A stretch of DNA of 64,000 nt, taken from positions 620,001 through 684,000 of the forward strand of contig AP027925.1 in assembly GCA_036322875.1 (NCBI GenBank), in the 5' to 3' direction. Both the position numbers and the translations under genes were made by a program. Below the pieces are notes generated by a model. That model was given only the letters and a program-made list of their open reading frames with translations, searched no databases and had not been told where the DNA came from. Numbering within the stretch: the stretch's first letter is position 1; every line of letters begins with the position of its first letter. Origin of the DNA: Paraimprobicoccus trichonymphae. GTDB taxonomy: Bacteria > Bacillota > Clostridia > Oscillospirales > Acutalibacteraceae. Shown piece by piece: positions 1 to 9,918 of this stretch.

Positions 1-485
1 CTTCCTATCAATGTTAATCCACTTGTCAAAACTGCAACGGGAGCTACACTACAAGCAAACACGTCATGTATGTCATTGTTAGGATTCTTAAACAAATAAC
101 AACTCCTATGCATAAGATATCCCCAACACAAACTAGAAGCAGTTGATAAAACACCAGTCGTTAAACTTACAATGCCTCCTATTTTACTCGAAGTGTTTTT
201 AGATACGATTCGGTAAATTCCGTTTCCAAGTGCTACAGCACTTATTGACCCAGGAACCGATAAACAACCAGCTACTATTAGTACATCTGAATTTGAACTG
301 CTTAACAATCCCCCATATAATAATGAAAAAGTCCCAACTAATCCTAAACCTGCACCAACTGTTTGCACGATAGGAGAAACTAAACTTTTTTTATCTTTCT
401 CGTTACTTTCAGCAGCTAAACCTATACTAGAACTAATTAACAACAATGAAGCTAAAATACTTTTTAAACGTAAATTTTTTTTCAT
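1..485 (-). CDS. Small exported hydrophobic protein, member of a local paralogous family (3' end outside window)
   Basis: The frame reads from an ATG at 485 to the window edge with no stop, so the C-terminus is missing. The N-terminus (MKKNLRLKSILAS, then LLLISSSIGLAAE) is a typical signal peptide. It is almost the same as the N-termini of the three tandem proteins at 54664-56191 (MKKFLRLK..LAS..LISSSIFSLSA), which shows common origin. After the signal come Gly/Ser/Val-rich hydrophobic stretches that look like two or more membrane segments. There is an AG-rich ribosome binding site about 8 nt upstream. I do not recognise the family and infer only export or membrane location. It is longer than its tandem relatives (over 160 versus about 115 residues), so it is a diverged member. 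Confidence 0.7.
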   Translation of the reverse strand, partial: MKKNLRLKSILASLLLISSSIGLAAESNEKDKKSLVSPIVQTVGAGLGLVGTFSLLYGGLLSSSNSDVLIVAGCLSVPGSISAVALGNGIYRIVSKNTSSKIGGIVSLTTGVLSTASSLCWGYLMHRSCYLFKNPNNDIHDVFACSVAPVAVLTSGLTLIG

Positions 486-611
486 TTTTTAAACCTCTTC
501 TTTTTCTTTAAATTAATGTATGTAAAACAAATTACAAATATAATATTACGACAATTTTTCTAAAAAGTTAATAGAAATATTTATATTAATTTTAATATCT
601 TATTTTTTCCG

Positions 612-795
612 TGTGCTCGATTTTATGTTTGACGCAAATTCTTGATTTTGTGCTCTCTGCGCAGTACCATAAGTTCCGCATTAATTCTCGTGAGCTATGT
701 GTTGCTTATTTTATGCTATCAGGTTATTTTTTTGCCGATCTTTTTTTCTAAACTAAAGTTTAGCGATTTTCGCGTTTGTTTTATATAAAAATTTT
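612..795 (-). repeat. Dispersed family-1 element, degenerate copy D
   Basis: Fills much of the gap between the giant GLUG protein and the small exported protein gene. On the minus strand it has the family landmarks in order: TTTATATAAA, GCGAAAATCGCTAAA, a CATAAAAT segment, GCTCACGAGAATT, and ATCAAGAATTTGCGTC. These match, with gaps, the clear copies at 28795-29040 and 63411-63690. No open reading frame of note. It is shorter and more diverged than those copies. Confidence 0.45.
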
Positions 796-873
796 TTTAT
801 TTCTCACTTTATCAAATTTTCCATGTTAGAAAATAGGGAATATCAAAAATATTTTTAATTTTCAATAATAAAT

Positions 874-3800
874 TTACTTGATTTTCTTTTTGCAAATAAA
901 TTTAAAAATGATGGCAAGAGATACGGTTAATATCAACATGTTAATAATCATAGATGGAATTTTTTCTTCGTTAGTATTAGGAAATTCGCTTCCATCTTTA
1001 TTTCCATTATTACTTGAATTGTTTCCACTTTCTTCGGAAGAATTTTCATTATTATTATTTTCTGGTAATTTGATATCTGTAATTCCGTAATAGCTCAAAT
1101 GATTTGTCATAAGCTCTATATAATATTTTCCATCGATTATTACTAATTTTTCGTCGTCAAATTCTTTATCTTTACTGTCTGTGATTCTAAAAGCATTGAG
1201 CTCGAGTATATCTTTATCAAAGTCATCTGGAACTGGAATTCTTATCATCAATGGACTTATTAGTGGTTCAATATCTTTTTTATCGTTATTATATTTTAAA
1301 TAGATGTCATAAAATTTCACTCTCTCCAGAATTTTTTTGTGTTCATCGTCGAAAATTGAAAATACAAAACTATATTTTTTTCCTTCGTTCATATCTATTA
1401 CTTTCAAGGATGAATCCAAAGGATACGGGCCTTCACTCAATAACCAAACTCCTGTTTCAGGATCTTGTATATCAATATCCTTAAATAACTTTTTATAGCT
1501 AAGTCGTGGTTTTACATCAGTGTAACTCAAAACTGGATAGTAACAAATTCTATCATAATGATAATTTTCATCAGATTCTTTCAAAATATCATCGTCGAAA
1601 AATTTCCAAGTTAATATACCTATGTTATTTAAGCTCATATATTCCGGAGCTCTATCTCTATCTATGTCATAAATATTATGAATATTATAGTTTAAACCTG
1701 TCATTTTATAAGTGTCGAGTTGTGTATTCTGAAAGCTATCTTGCAAATTGCCTATAGCTGAACTTGCTAGTGTTGTATCAGTATTGTAATAACATACATC
1801 CATAAAATTTTTACCTAATTCTGGTCCTAAATACTCACCTATTAATCCACCTATTTTTAAATTTTCAGGAACTGCTCGATTTTTGGTTATAAACTCGGTA
1901 CCTCCAGCATAACATTTCATCAAATTCAAACTGTTTTCTTTTCCGTCTAACAAACCGAACAATCCACCGTTATAACAAATATCGCTATTTGAATTTAAAT
2001 TCCCCACATAAAAACAATTTGCAACATTATGATCCGTATCAACGGATAAAGATAACTTACCTACTAGTCCTCCTGCATACGAAGGTTCTGATATTTGTTC
2101 ATGATTACTACAACATTCTACATTTCCGTATGAAAAACTTTCACTAAGTTGCAAATCATTACATTTTCCTGCTAAACCACCGGCTGCTACTTCAGAAAGA
2201 GTTTCATGATCAGTTTTATCTATACCCTGAGAATTACATGATATATTTCCATTAGAATAACATTTTTTTAAATCTAAAACATTGCAATCTGCAACTATAC
2301 CACCAGCATTTCCCGAAAAACCTGAATTAGTTGTAATGTTTCCTTTAGAATGGCAGTTTTCAGCTATAAACCTGTCACACTGTGCTACCAACCCTCCTGC
2401 TTGACCGAATTTATAATCCGAAAATGAAGTTACATCTCCTTCTGAAAAGTTATTTGCTATTTCTAAACTTGCTGGCGTTACGTTATCTGATGATATTACA
2501 CTTCCTATTTGGCCAGTAATACCAGTACGAGAACCGCTATATAAACCACCTATTAACCCACCTGCTAAATTATTTTCAGAAAACACATTTCCTTTAGAAG
2601 AATTATCTTTAAGAATAAATTTACACCAATTATTTTGTTCTTCTCTTTCGGTACCGAGTACGCAGAAACCTATTAATCCACCTGTTTTTGATAATCCTGT
2701 TACATTTCCTTTGGAATGACAATTTGTTATACTTACATTCACATCAATTTTGCAACCAACTGCAAAACCACTTATTAAACCTCCAGACTGATCTTTGGAA
2801 TAAACATTTCCTTCACTAATACAATCTCTTATAATAGCGAATCTAGTAACTGCAAAATCAGAAATCAATCCTCCGGCACTTCCAGAACCGTCAGATATGA
2901 CATCACCATTATTTGTACAGTTTTCTATAATTATACTTCCATCAATTCCAAACCCAGCTATTAACCCACCAGCGGCAGAATAATTTATAGATTCGACGTT
3001 GCCTTTTGAATGATGGCAATTTTTTATAGTATTCATATGATTAGCTCCAAACCCAGAAATCAATCCTCCTACTTGATTTGCAGCACTTACGTTACATTCA
3101 GCGGTACAATTTTCTATAATAACGCCACTACCTCCAAACCCAGAAATCAATCCTCCAGCGTTTCCTACACCAAAAGATATGACATCACCGTTTGAATGAC
3201 GGCAGTTTTCTATAATAGCGCTACTACCTCCAAACCCAAACCCAGAAATCAATCCTCCTACTTGATCTGCAGCCCTTACATTACATTTAGTGGTACAATT
3301 TTCTATAATAACGCTAGGACCTCCAAAGCCAGAAATCAATCCTCCAGCATTTCCGCTCCTGCCACTTTCTGTGCCAAAAGATATAACATCACCGTTTGAA
3401 TGATGGCAGTTTTCTATAATAACGCTACTACCACTATATCCAATCCCAACCCCAGAAATCAATCCTCCTACTTGATTTGCAGCACTTACGTTACATTCAT
3501 TAGTACAATTTTCTATAATAGCGCTAGGACCTCCAAACCCAGAAATCAATCCTCCAGCATTTCCTATACCAAAAGATATGACATCACCGTTTGAATGACG
3601 GCAGTTTTCTATAATTATACTTCCTTTACTTCCAACCCCAGAAATCAATCCTCCTACTTGATTTGCAGCCCTTACACTACATTTAGTGGTACAATTTTCT
3701 ATAATAACGCTAGGACCTCCAAAGCCAGAAATCAATCCTCCAGCATTTCCGCTCCTGCCATTTTCTGTGCCAAAAGATATAACATCACCGTTTGAATGAT

Positions 3801-5442
3801 GGCAGTTTTCTATAATAACGCCACTACCACTATCTCCAAGCCCAAACCCAGAAATTAAGCCGCCTACTTGGCATGCAGCTTTAACTTTTCCTTCATTAGT
3901 GCAATCTTTTACAATGATAACATTTCCACTAGTTCCAAAACTTGTAATAACTCCTCCAGCATTTCCAGCACTATCACGTTTTGTACCGAATGACACAACA
4001 TCACCATTAAAATGGTGGCAATTTTGTATTAATACACTATTGTTACTTGCATTACATCCGAAACCTGCAATTATTCCACCAGCATCACCACCTATGTTTT
4101 CTTGATTAGAATAAGAAGTAATATCACCATTTGAAGAACAATTCATTATATTTATTCCAGTTTCGTTAGCCGGGCCTCCAAAACCAGCTATAATACCTCC
4201 AGTTTGTCCCATGCCGGTTATATTACCAGTAGAGTAACAATTATCTACCATAACATTACCACCACTTATGTTAATCCGTCCGCATCCAAAACCTGCAATA
4301 ATTCCACCTGCCTGACCACCAGACGAATAATTAAGACCATTGTTTGTTTCTTTGCCAGCTGTCACATTTCCTACAAATTCACAATTAGTAATTTCTACAT
4401 TTCCTACGCAACTAAAACCTGCAACCAAACCACCAGTTTGACGACCAGAAGAGTGTATTTCGCTTTTTTCTATTTTACAATTATTTATAGTAATGTTATT
4501 AGCTTGAACAGTTCCAATGACTCCAATGACAACATTATTATTACTTTTAATTTCTTGCTTTCCACCTAAATTTCCCGCAATACCTCCTGCTTGACAAGTT
4601 GAATAAACATTTATGTCTTCAGCTGTACAATCTTTTAATACAAGATCATCTGTTTCATCATTTAAGACAACATATGAGCCAACTAAACCGCCAGCACTTA
4701 CCATTTCTTTCTCTTGAGATTTACAAACAATCACACAATTTTTTACATGACAATTTTCTAAATTTCCTATAACCCGCCCAGCTACTGCACCTGCTTGAGC
4801 GTGATTATCGACAGTTTCACAGATTATATTTACGTTCTCTATATTTAAATTTTTTATACTTACATTTTCTGTATATCCAAAAAGCCCAGCGTACGCTTCT
4901 CCATTTCCGCCTTCACTTTCAAATACTGTTAAATTTTTTATAGTATGTCCTTGGCCATCAAAAATACCTTTAAAAGGATGCTCTTTTGTGCCTATCGGAT
5001 TCCAGGTTTTTGAATTATCTAATTCGCCTTCAATTTTTAAATCATATCTTTCATTTTTTTGATTTATTTTAGAATATTTTAGAGAATTGTTGTTTTGTAG
5101 GTCAATATCACTTTTGAGCCTAATAATTTTGCCTTCATAATTAGCACCGTTATTATTTATGCTGTGCCAAAACATCATAAAACCATATAAATTTTCAATG
5201 CCTTCTTCTGTAATGTTCCAAGCTCTGTCATAATTTGTTTTTATCTCATTAGCTCTAGTTTTATACAAATTAATTACAATTTTATTTAAAAATTCAACTT
5301 TTTTCGGTTCAGGAATTTCAAATTCAGATCCTTCGGCATAAAATTTTGAACTGTTTATCATGAAACCCTGAAATAAAATATAAATGACAGTCATTGTAAA
5401 TGAAAGAATTTTTTTTAGTAATTTTTTCAAAAATATCACCAA
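874..5442 (-). CDS. Giant cell-surface GLUG-repeat (beta-helix type) protein
   Basis: A 1522-residue protein with an N-terminal signal peptide or anchor (hydrophobic stretch about residues 13-30). The body is built of dozens of GLUG-type repeats of the form GG(L/I)(I/V)(A/S)G(F/V)G followed by an IxNC strand. These repeats occur in large secreted adhesins and fold as right-handed beta-helices. From about residue 540 to 810 pairs of repeats are nearly identical. The C-terminus has a Ser/Asn/Glu linker, an FPNTN motif, about 20 hydrophobic residues (MIINMLILTVSLAIIF) and a KKK tail. That is the layout of a sortase signal, although FPNTN is not a perfect LPxTG. Cysteines recur once per repeat. 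Likely role is adhesion or a surface coat (inferred). The frame is intact despite the heavily pseudogenised surroundings, which suggests it is used. Confidence 0.8.
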   Translation of the reverse strand: MVIFLKKLLKKILSFTMTVIYILFQGFMINSSKFYAEGSEFEIPEPKKVEFLNKIVINLYKTRANEIKTNYDRAWNITEEGIENLYGFMMFWHSINNNGANYEGKIIRLKSDIDLQNNNSLKYSKINQKNERYDLKIEGELDNSKTWNPIGTKEHPFKGIFDGQGHTIKNLTVFESEGGNGEAYAGLFGYTENVSIKNLNIENVNIICETVDNHAQAGAVAGRVIGNLENCHVKNCVIVCKSQEKEMVSAGGLVGSYVVLNDETDDLVLKDCTAEDINVYSTCQAGGIAGNLGGKQEIKSNNNVVIGVIGTVQANNITINNCKIEKSEIHSSGRQTGGLVAGFSCVGNVEITNCEFVGNVTAGKETNNGLNYSSGGQAGGIIAGFGCGRINISGGNVMVDNCYSTGNITGMGQTGGIIAGFGGPANETGINIMNCSSNGDITSYSNQENIGGDAGGIIAGFGCNASNNSVLIQNCHHFNGDVVSFGTKRDSAGNAGGVITSFGTSGNVIIVKDCTNEGKVKAACQVGGLISGFGLGDSGSGVIIENCHHSNGDVISFGTENGRSGNAGGLISGFGGPSVIIENCTTKCSVRAANQVGGLISGVGSKGSIIIENCRHSNGDVISFGIGNAGGLISGFGGPSAIIENCTNECNVSAANQVGGLISGVGIGYSGSSVIIENCHHSNGDVISFGTESGRSGNAGGLISGFGGPSVIIENCTTKCNVRAADQVGGLISGFGFGGSSAIIENCRHSNGDVISFGVGNAGGLISGFGGSGVIIENCTAECNVSAANQVGGLISGFGANHMNTIKNCHHSKGNVESINYSAAGGLIAGFGIDGSIIIENCTNNGDVISDGSGSAGGLISDFAVTRFAIIRDCISEGNVYSKDQSGGLISGFAVGCKIDVNVSITNCHSKGNVTGLSKTGGLIGFCVLGTEREEQNNWCKFILKDNSSKGNVFSENNLAGGLIGGLYSGSRTGITGQIGSVISSDNVTPASLEIANNFSEGDVTSFSDYKFGQAGGLVAQCDRFIAENCHSKGNITTNSGFSGNAGGIVADCNVLDLKKCYSNGNISCNSQGIDKTDHETLSEVAAGGLAGKCNDLQLSESFSYGNVECCSNHEQISEPSYAGGLVGKLSLSVDTDHNVANCFYVGNLNSNSDICYNGGLFGLLDGKENSLNLMKCYAGGTEFITKNRAVPENLKIGGLIGEYLGPELGKNFMDVCYYNTDTTLASSAIGNLQDSFQNTQLDTYKMTGLNYNIHNIYDIDRDRAPEYMSLNNIGILTWKFFDDDILKESDENYHYDRICYYPVLSYTDVKPRLSYKKLFKDIDIQDPETGVWLLSEGPYPLDSSLKVIDMNEGKKYSFVFSIFDDEHKKILERVKFYDIYLKYNNDKKDIEPLISPLMIRIPVPDDFDKDILELNAFRITDSKDKEFDDEKLVIIDGKYYIELMTNHLSYYGITDIKLPENNNNENSSEESGNNSSNNGNKDGSEFPNTNEEKIPSMIINMLILTVSLAIIFKFICKKKIK
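3010..3850 (-). repeat. Near-identical tandem coding repeats of about 195 bp
   Basis: Inside the giant GLUG gene the sequence repeats with a period of 186-204 bp, about 65 codons or two GLUG motifs. Landmarks such as the plus-strand text AGAAATCAATCCTCC and GACATCACCGTTTGAATG recur about four times with few changes. Copy-to-copy nucleotide identity is much higher than between the outer repeats, so this block expanded or was homogenised recently. It is a likely site of length variation by recombination or slippage. Confidence 0.8.
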
Positions 5443-5646
5443 ATTTTGTGTTTTTTTATCTAATATTCAAATATTATTTGAACTTTTTTAAAAATTATTC
5501 ATAAAAACTTCAAACACTTATAAAATATCAAAAATTTCTTCGGATTGCTCTACATTAATTTTTTTATTTAAATAATTACACGGTTTTACATGCAAAATTA
5601 CAATTATTTTATATTTAATTCTCGGTTTTTTTCATAAGTGCTGATT

Positions 5647-6573
5647 CTAAGTATTTTTTAACAAATTTAAAAAACTTTTAAAATAACCAGGTAATTCACT
5701 TTTAAATTCTAAATAATTTTTGTTTATCGGATGTAAAAATCCTATAGTTTTAGCATGCAAACACTGTCCAGCCAAAAATTCAAAATTTCTATTTTTGTTT
5801 TGGTTGTAGATTAAATCTCCTACTACTGGATGATTAATATGATTCATATGAACCCTAATTTGGTGTGTCCTACCTGTTTTCAGTATTAGTTTTAAATATG
5901 TGAACTTATCATATTTTTTTATAACTTGATAATGAGTTACAGCTTTTTTGGAATTTATATTTGTTACAGCCATTTTTTTTCTGTTTTTACGATCTCTTCC
6001 TATGGGGAAATTTATAGTTCCAAAATCATTTTTAAAAATCCCATGAACTATTGCTTCATATTCTCTTTTAAAATTATGTAACTTTATTTGATCTGATAAA
6101 TTTTTATGTGCTAGGTCGTTTTTGGCTACTATTAATAAACCACTGGTATCTTTATCTAATCTATGAACAATTCCTGGTCTTAAAAAGCCATTTATTCCTG
6201 ATAAAGAACCTTTACAATAACTTAGAAGAGCATTTACTAAAGTTCTATCATAATTCCCAGGCGCCGGATGTACAACCATACCTTTGGGTTTATTAACAAC
6301 CAACAACCATTCATCTTCATACATTATATCCAAATCTATTTTTTCGGACAATATTTCTAATTTTTTAGGACTTGGAATAACAACATTTACTATATCGCCA
6401 TATTTCAAAATGTAATTTTTTTTAATATTTTTACTGCTGACAGTTATAAATCTTTCTCTTATTAATTTATGGATATAACTTCTTGTTAGCAAATCACTTA
6501 ATTTATTTTTTACAAAAATGTCTATTCTTTGATTCTTTGAATTTTCATTTATCTTAAAATTTTCACTTTTCAT
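5647..6573 (-). CDS. rluD: RluD-type 23S rRNA pseudouridine synthase
   Basis: A 308-residue protein of normal length for the RluA/RluD family, which converts uridines in helix 69 of 23S rRNA to pseudouridine. An S4 RNA-binding domain occupies about residues 15-75. The catalytic domain has the signature HRLDKDTSG, with the catalytic aspartate at residue 140, followed by the conserved KTGRTHQIRVH motif. No Shine-Dalgarno sequence is visible before the ATG at 6573. A TATATT box lies about 13 nt upstream, so the leader may be very short. In many Firmicutes this gene follows lspA; no lspA is seen here. The exact target (RluD-like sites versus another RluA-family site) cannot be settled from sequence alone. 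Confidence 0.93.
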   Translation of the reverse strand: MKSENFKINENSKNQRIDIFVKNKLSDLLTRSYIHKLIRERFITVSSKNIKKNYILKYGDIVNVVIPSPKKLEILSEKIDLDIMYEDEWLLVVNKPKGMVVHPAPGNYDRTLVNALLSYCKGSLSGINGFLRPGIVHRLDKDTSGLLIVAKNDLAHKNLSDQIKLHNFKREYEAIVHGIFKNDFGTINFPIGRDRKNRKKMAVTNINSKKAVTHYQVIKKYDKFTYLKLILKTGRTHQIRVHMNHINHPVVGDLIYNQNKNRNFEFLAGQCLHAKTIGFLHPINKNYLEFKSELPGYFKSFLNLLKNT

Positions 6574-7088
6574 TTTAATATTTAATATATACGAGAACTA
6601 AATTAAATTCAATTATATATTTTTTTTTAAAAAATTTATACATAAATTATTTAAGAATGTGTTATTAAAATATTAACAAAATAGTGCCGTAATAAACACA
6701 AAATCAGTAAATTAAAAATTAAAAAAGTGTTCCGGCGTTTCCGTTTTGTAAAAAATTATTATCTTGGTAAACGTACAAACTTAACAAATTAACAATGAAT
6801 TACAATTTGAATTTAATAAAATTTAAAAAAAAGAGAAAATTTAGCTCAAATAAGCGACTTTTACCGTAAATAAAGATCTCAAATGTTTTTTAAGATCATT
6901 ATAGAATAAATGTAATTTGGTATAGAAAAAATAATATATCTAACATTGTGAATATATTAATGTTACAAAAATTTTAGCAATTTAACAATTTAGAACTGGA
7001 AATTCATGCTTGAAATGAAAACTTATGTAACGATGTCTATAAAGAGTGCAGAAGCAAAAATCTGAGCCAATAATAGCGTCAAGCTAAA
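6574..7088. other. Intergenic, AT-rich; weak family-1 similarity at its right end
   Basis: About 515 bp between rluD and cdsA with no plausible gene. Near 6985-7070 the plus strand reads ACTGGAAATTCATGCTTGAAATGAAA, split here by spacing from CTTATGTAACGATG. This resembles the middle of family-1 copy A (ACTGGAGTTTGCGC, TTGAAATGAAAT, GCTTACGTAAGACGAG). The match is partial, so this is a possible decayed copy E in plus orientation. Nothing else was recognised. Confidence 0.35.
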
Positions 7089-7907
7089 TTATTTTATAAT
7101 ACTTAAAAAATTTAGATAAATATAGACATATGGAACTACAAAAATTACACTATCCAGTCTATCTAACATACCACCATGTCCAGGTATAATATCACCAAAA
7201 TCTTTTAGATTGTAATTTCTTTTTATAACTGAAAAACATAAATCTCCAAGGGTAGAAATCGATGAACCTATTAAACTTAAAATTATTAGGCTTGTGTAAT
7301 TTATTTTGTGTTTTTCGGCAAAAATTAAATTGTTAAAAACCAAACTTGTAACAATCACTAAAATTAAACAAGTTATAATTCCTCCTATAAACCCTTCAAC
7401 AGTTTTATTAGGACTTATTTTAGGACACAACTTATTTTTTCCGAAAAATTTTCCGAAAAAATATGCACCAGTATCTGAATACCATGCAATTCCTAAAGAT
7501 ATTAAAACATAAAAACTTCCAAACTCTAAATCCATATTTTTTAGCTTAACTATTTTTGATAAAGAAAAAGAAATGATTATCGCCAATGCATAGATTACTG
7601 AAATATCATTTAATTTTAAGTATCTATAAAATACCATTGCAGATAAAATTATAAAAGTATATAAAAATAAATTTAATTCTGAAATTAAATTATTATTAAG
7701 CAAAGAATTTAATATCATAAAAACTAGAGTTGGGATGGAAATTATAGACATATTGGAAACATTCATCGCATTAAATATTTCTGTCATTGAAATGCTTGAT
7801 GTAATCGCAACAAATATATTAATTAACAGTAAATTGTCATTATCAAAAAAAACTAACATTAAAATTAAAATCACTAAAATTGAACCTGATATTATTCTTT
7901 TAAAAAT
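7089..7907 (-). CDS. cdsA: Phosphatidate cytidylyltransferase (CDP-diacylglycerol synthase)
   Basis: Makes CDP-diacylglycerol from phosphatidate and CTP in the membrane, the branch point of phospholipid synthesis. It is a polytopic membrane protein with the CdsA signature near the C-terminus: SVIKRNYNLKDFG, then GHGGMLDRLDS. The first conventional start is GTG at 7874, but the frame stays open upstream to an ATT at 7907. An AAGGAG sits 7 nt before that ATT (7915-7920). The extra residues read (M)FKRIISGSILV, the usual CdsA N-terminus (LKRIxxG), whereas the GTG start would remove it. I therefore place the start at the ATT. In many Firmicutes cdsA is grouped with uppS, dxr and rseP; none is adjacent here. 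A family-1 repeat lies immediately upstream. Confidence 0.92.
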   Translation of the reverse strand: MFKRIISGSILVILILMLVFFDNDNLLLINIFVAITSSISMTEIFNAMNVSNMSIISIPTLVFMILNSLLNNNLISELNLFLYTFIILSAMVFYRYLKLNDISVIYALAIIISFSLSKIVKLKNMDLEFGSFYVLISLGIAWYSDTGAYFFGKFFGKNKLCPKISPNKTVEGFIGGIITCLILVIVTSLVFNNLIFAEKHKINYTSLIILSLIGSSISTLGDLCFSVIKRNYNLKDFGDIIPGHGGMLDRLDSVIFVVPYVYIYLNFLSIIK

Positions 7908-7942
7908 ATTTTTTCTCCTTTAATAAATAATTTCTACAAATA

Positions 7943-8165
7943 TAATAACATATTGACATTCTATTTTGCTAAAGACAAAGCAGATTCCTGGTTCAATGCC
8001 CATCGTAGGTCAGTTCCTTTCTTACATAAACTTCTCAAATATAAATTTTCATAAACCTCCACGGTACTCATTTGATGCCAGCAATTTATTTTACGCTTGC
8101 ACTGAAAAACCACGGCTAAAACAAATATTTAGCGGTTTTTTCGCAGTTTTATATAAATTTTTTGG
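7943..8165 (-). repeat. Dispersed family-1 element, copy C, directly upstream of cdsA
   Basis: On the minus strand this stretch runs through TTTATATAAAACTGCGAAAA, a CCGCTAAATATTTGTTTTAGC hairpin (read here in two parts, CCGCTAAATA and TTTTAGC), GTACCGTGGAGG, TTGAGAAGTTTATGTAAG, ATTGAACCAGGAATCTGCTT and TAGAATGTCAATA. It aligns along its length with copies A and B, with many C-to-T differences, but lacks the perfect promoter seen in those. A long plus-strand reading frame crosses it (7966-8352) but is explained by the repeat. It ends about 35 bp before the cdsA ribosome binding site and may supply the cdsA promoter. Confidence 0.55.
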
Positions 8166-8289
8166 ATCTACATATTCGATTATTTATGAAATTTTTTCAA
8201 AACTTCTAAGCGATTTATTTCGCCTTTTCATCTATTTCCGAAACATCGCATTTTTCGACTTATTTAAAAATTTTTTTATTTGGTTAGCT

Positions 8290-8496
8290 GCTTTCTTTTT
8301 CAAGCAATCACTATTGTATCGTTTATACCTAAAATTTTTGATATTTTCTTAAAATGCAATAACTTCGTTATGACATTTAAATGCTAATTTTTTCCTTCAT
8401 ATAAATACTTATAATATTTATTACTTCGATAATTGCGGCGGCAATCTTTGCAGCTATACCTTTGTTTTTTACAATTCCGCATTTTGGGCATCTCAT
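8290..8496 (-). pseudogene. IS1-type InsA-like transposase remnant
   Basis: From the ATG at 8496 the protein reads MRCPKCGIVKN, then after a one-base shift KRYSCKDCRRNYRS, and further on KISKILGINDTIV. This is the zinc-ribbon followed by helix-turn-helix arrangement of IS1-family InsA proteins. It contains stops and at least one frameshift, so it is not functional. It abuts family-1 copy C. Confidence 0.5.
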
Positions 8497-8575
8497 AATT
8501 CTTCACCTCTGAATTACCAAATTCACTTTTTTTATTTCTTATATACTTTTTGCGTTGCAAAATTATTTTATAATA

Positions 8576-8603
8576 TTGACTTATAAATTTTTTGTGCTAA
8601 AAT
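8576..8603 (+). promoter_or_regulatory. Sigma-A-type promoter of the 8634 gene
   Basis: TTGACT (8576-8581), 16 bp, TAAAAT (8598-8603). It is followed by an AAGGAG ribosome binding site ending about 6 nt before the ATG at 8634. Confidence 0.6.
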
Positions 8604-8633
8604 TAAAATGTATACAATAAAAAGGAGTTAAAA

Positions 8634-9480
8634 ATGAAAATAATAAAGAAATCAACATCAACATTTTTAATCGCGGCTTTTATGATATGTTCAAATACAT
8701 ACAAGGGAACTGTGATTGATTTTAAAAAAATTGTGGCCTCAATTAGTATGCCTAGTGTAGTAATGTTTGGGTTGGGCATATTTGATTTTTATTCTAAAGA
8801 AGCAGCAAAAACCAAATTGTAAAAATACCCCCAAATTTTGATATGGATTTAGATATATGCACTGCAAGTACAACGAACGTTCTCTTGTAGAGGAGGAATT
8901 AAACTTAGCAAATATGCTCTTAAATATATTACCAAACCCTAATTGGATCAAAAATCAAAATCTTGTAAAAAATTATAGATGTTTCTCCTCAGAGAAAGGA
9001 AAAAATTTTGAATGTATTCTTAATAAAGACTTGATGAGATTGTTTAATACTAATACTTATGTAACCAAAGATGACTGTAATTTTCAAACTATTTACTTGC
9101 AATTTAGATATCAAAGGATTGCTTTAAATAAAAATAAATTTGAAAATTTAATATCAAGTTACACAGATATGGAAACACTAATCATAGATGCTGTAGCAAT
9201 AAAATTTTTTAAATCAGGACAAATTAAATTAAATATAGAGAAATTAGAAAATTTGAAAAATATAATATTTGATATGACTGAAATAAAAGATTCACTTGGG
9301 GTTTACGCAGATTATTTTATACCATTGCAAAAACAATACCCAAATGTAAAAATATGGATCGCCGAATATGATAAAAATGAAAGTTTAATACTGATTAAAG
9401 GCGAAGAAGGAACTCCTCTTAATGTTAAAGACTTTGAACCAGAGCATCATTTTATATACAACCCTAAATATATAGGTTAA
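8634..9480 (+). pseudogene. Secreted protein gene of unknown function, broken by frameshifts
   Basis: Two open frames appear to be parts of one gene. The first (8634-8822, 62 residues) starts after a good AAGGAG site with a signal peptide (MKIIKKSTSTFLIAAFMIC). The second (8857-9480, 207 residues) has no ribosome binding site and ends at a TAA. Between them a third frame reads KIPPNFDMDLDICTAS, suggesting one shift near 8820 and another near 8880. The downstream part contains hydrophobic and Asn/Lys-rich strands (FENLISSYTDMETLIIDAV, LENLKNIIFDMTEI) that vaguely resemble irregular leucine-rich repeats. I do not recognise a family. It could be a secreted host-facing protein that has decayed, or two small proteins. 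Confidence 0.5.
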
Positions 9481-9918
9481 TAATGATGTGTTTTTTAAAT
9501 TTAACTGTATTTTATCTTTATAAACCCACTCAAAAATTGGAAAATTATTGCAAATACGAAAACCTATTTAATAATTTTTTTGATAGTTTGTTAGTTATAC
9601 TAACCATATATACTATCTAATTTGGCTAGTAATTCTAAAAAATGGAATAGCGCACGTTGTATATGCCTCAAAAATATTGATAATATAATTGACCATGATA
9701 TTAAAAATTACTATTGATGTCATATAAATAAATTTATTATTTAATCTTGATTTTTTATTATAAATTTAGTCAAAAATCAATAGTAGCAAACTTTTATATA
9801 AAAATTTTCTGATTTTTATAGATAAAATAAATTTGCCAATCAGCGTGAAATATTAAATAGTACGGTAAGAACCATCAAAATACATTTCGAAGGTTACAAA
9901 ATCCGAAAATTAGGAAAT
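9481..9918. other. Intergenic, AT-rich, nothing recognised
   Basis: About 440 bp with no supported gene, RNA or repeat on either strand. It lies downstream of both flanking genes (convergent), so a terminator is expected, but no clean hairpin with a T run is visible. Confidence 0.5.

Noticed and set aside
3010..3795. Series of four similar plus-strand frames of about 65 codons each
   Set aside because: They are antisense shadows of the tandem GLUG repeats; their regular spacing only reflects the repeat period.
7966..8352. Plus-strand open frame of 128 codons
   Set aside because: It has no ribosome binding site, reads as Phe/Leu-rich noise, and coincides with family-1 copy C and an IS1 remnant on the other strand.
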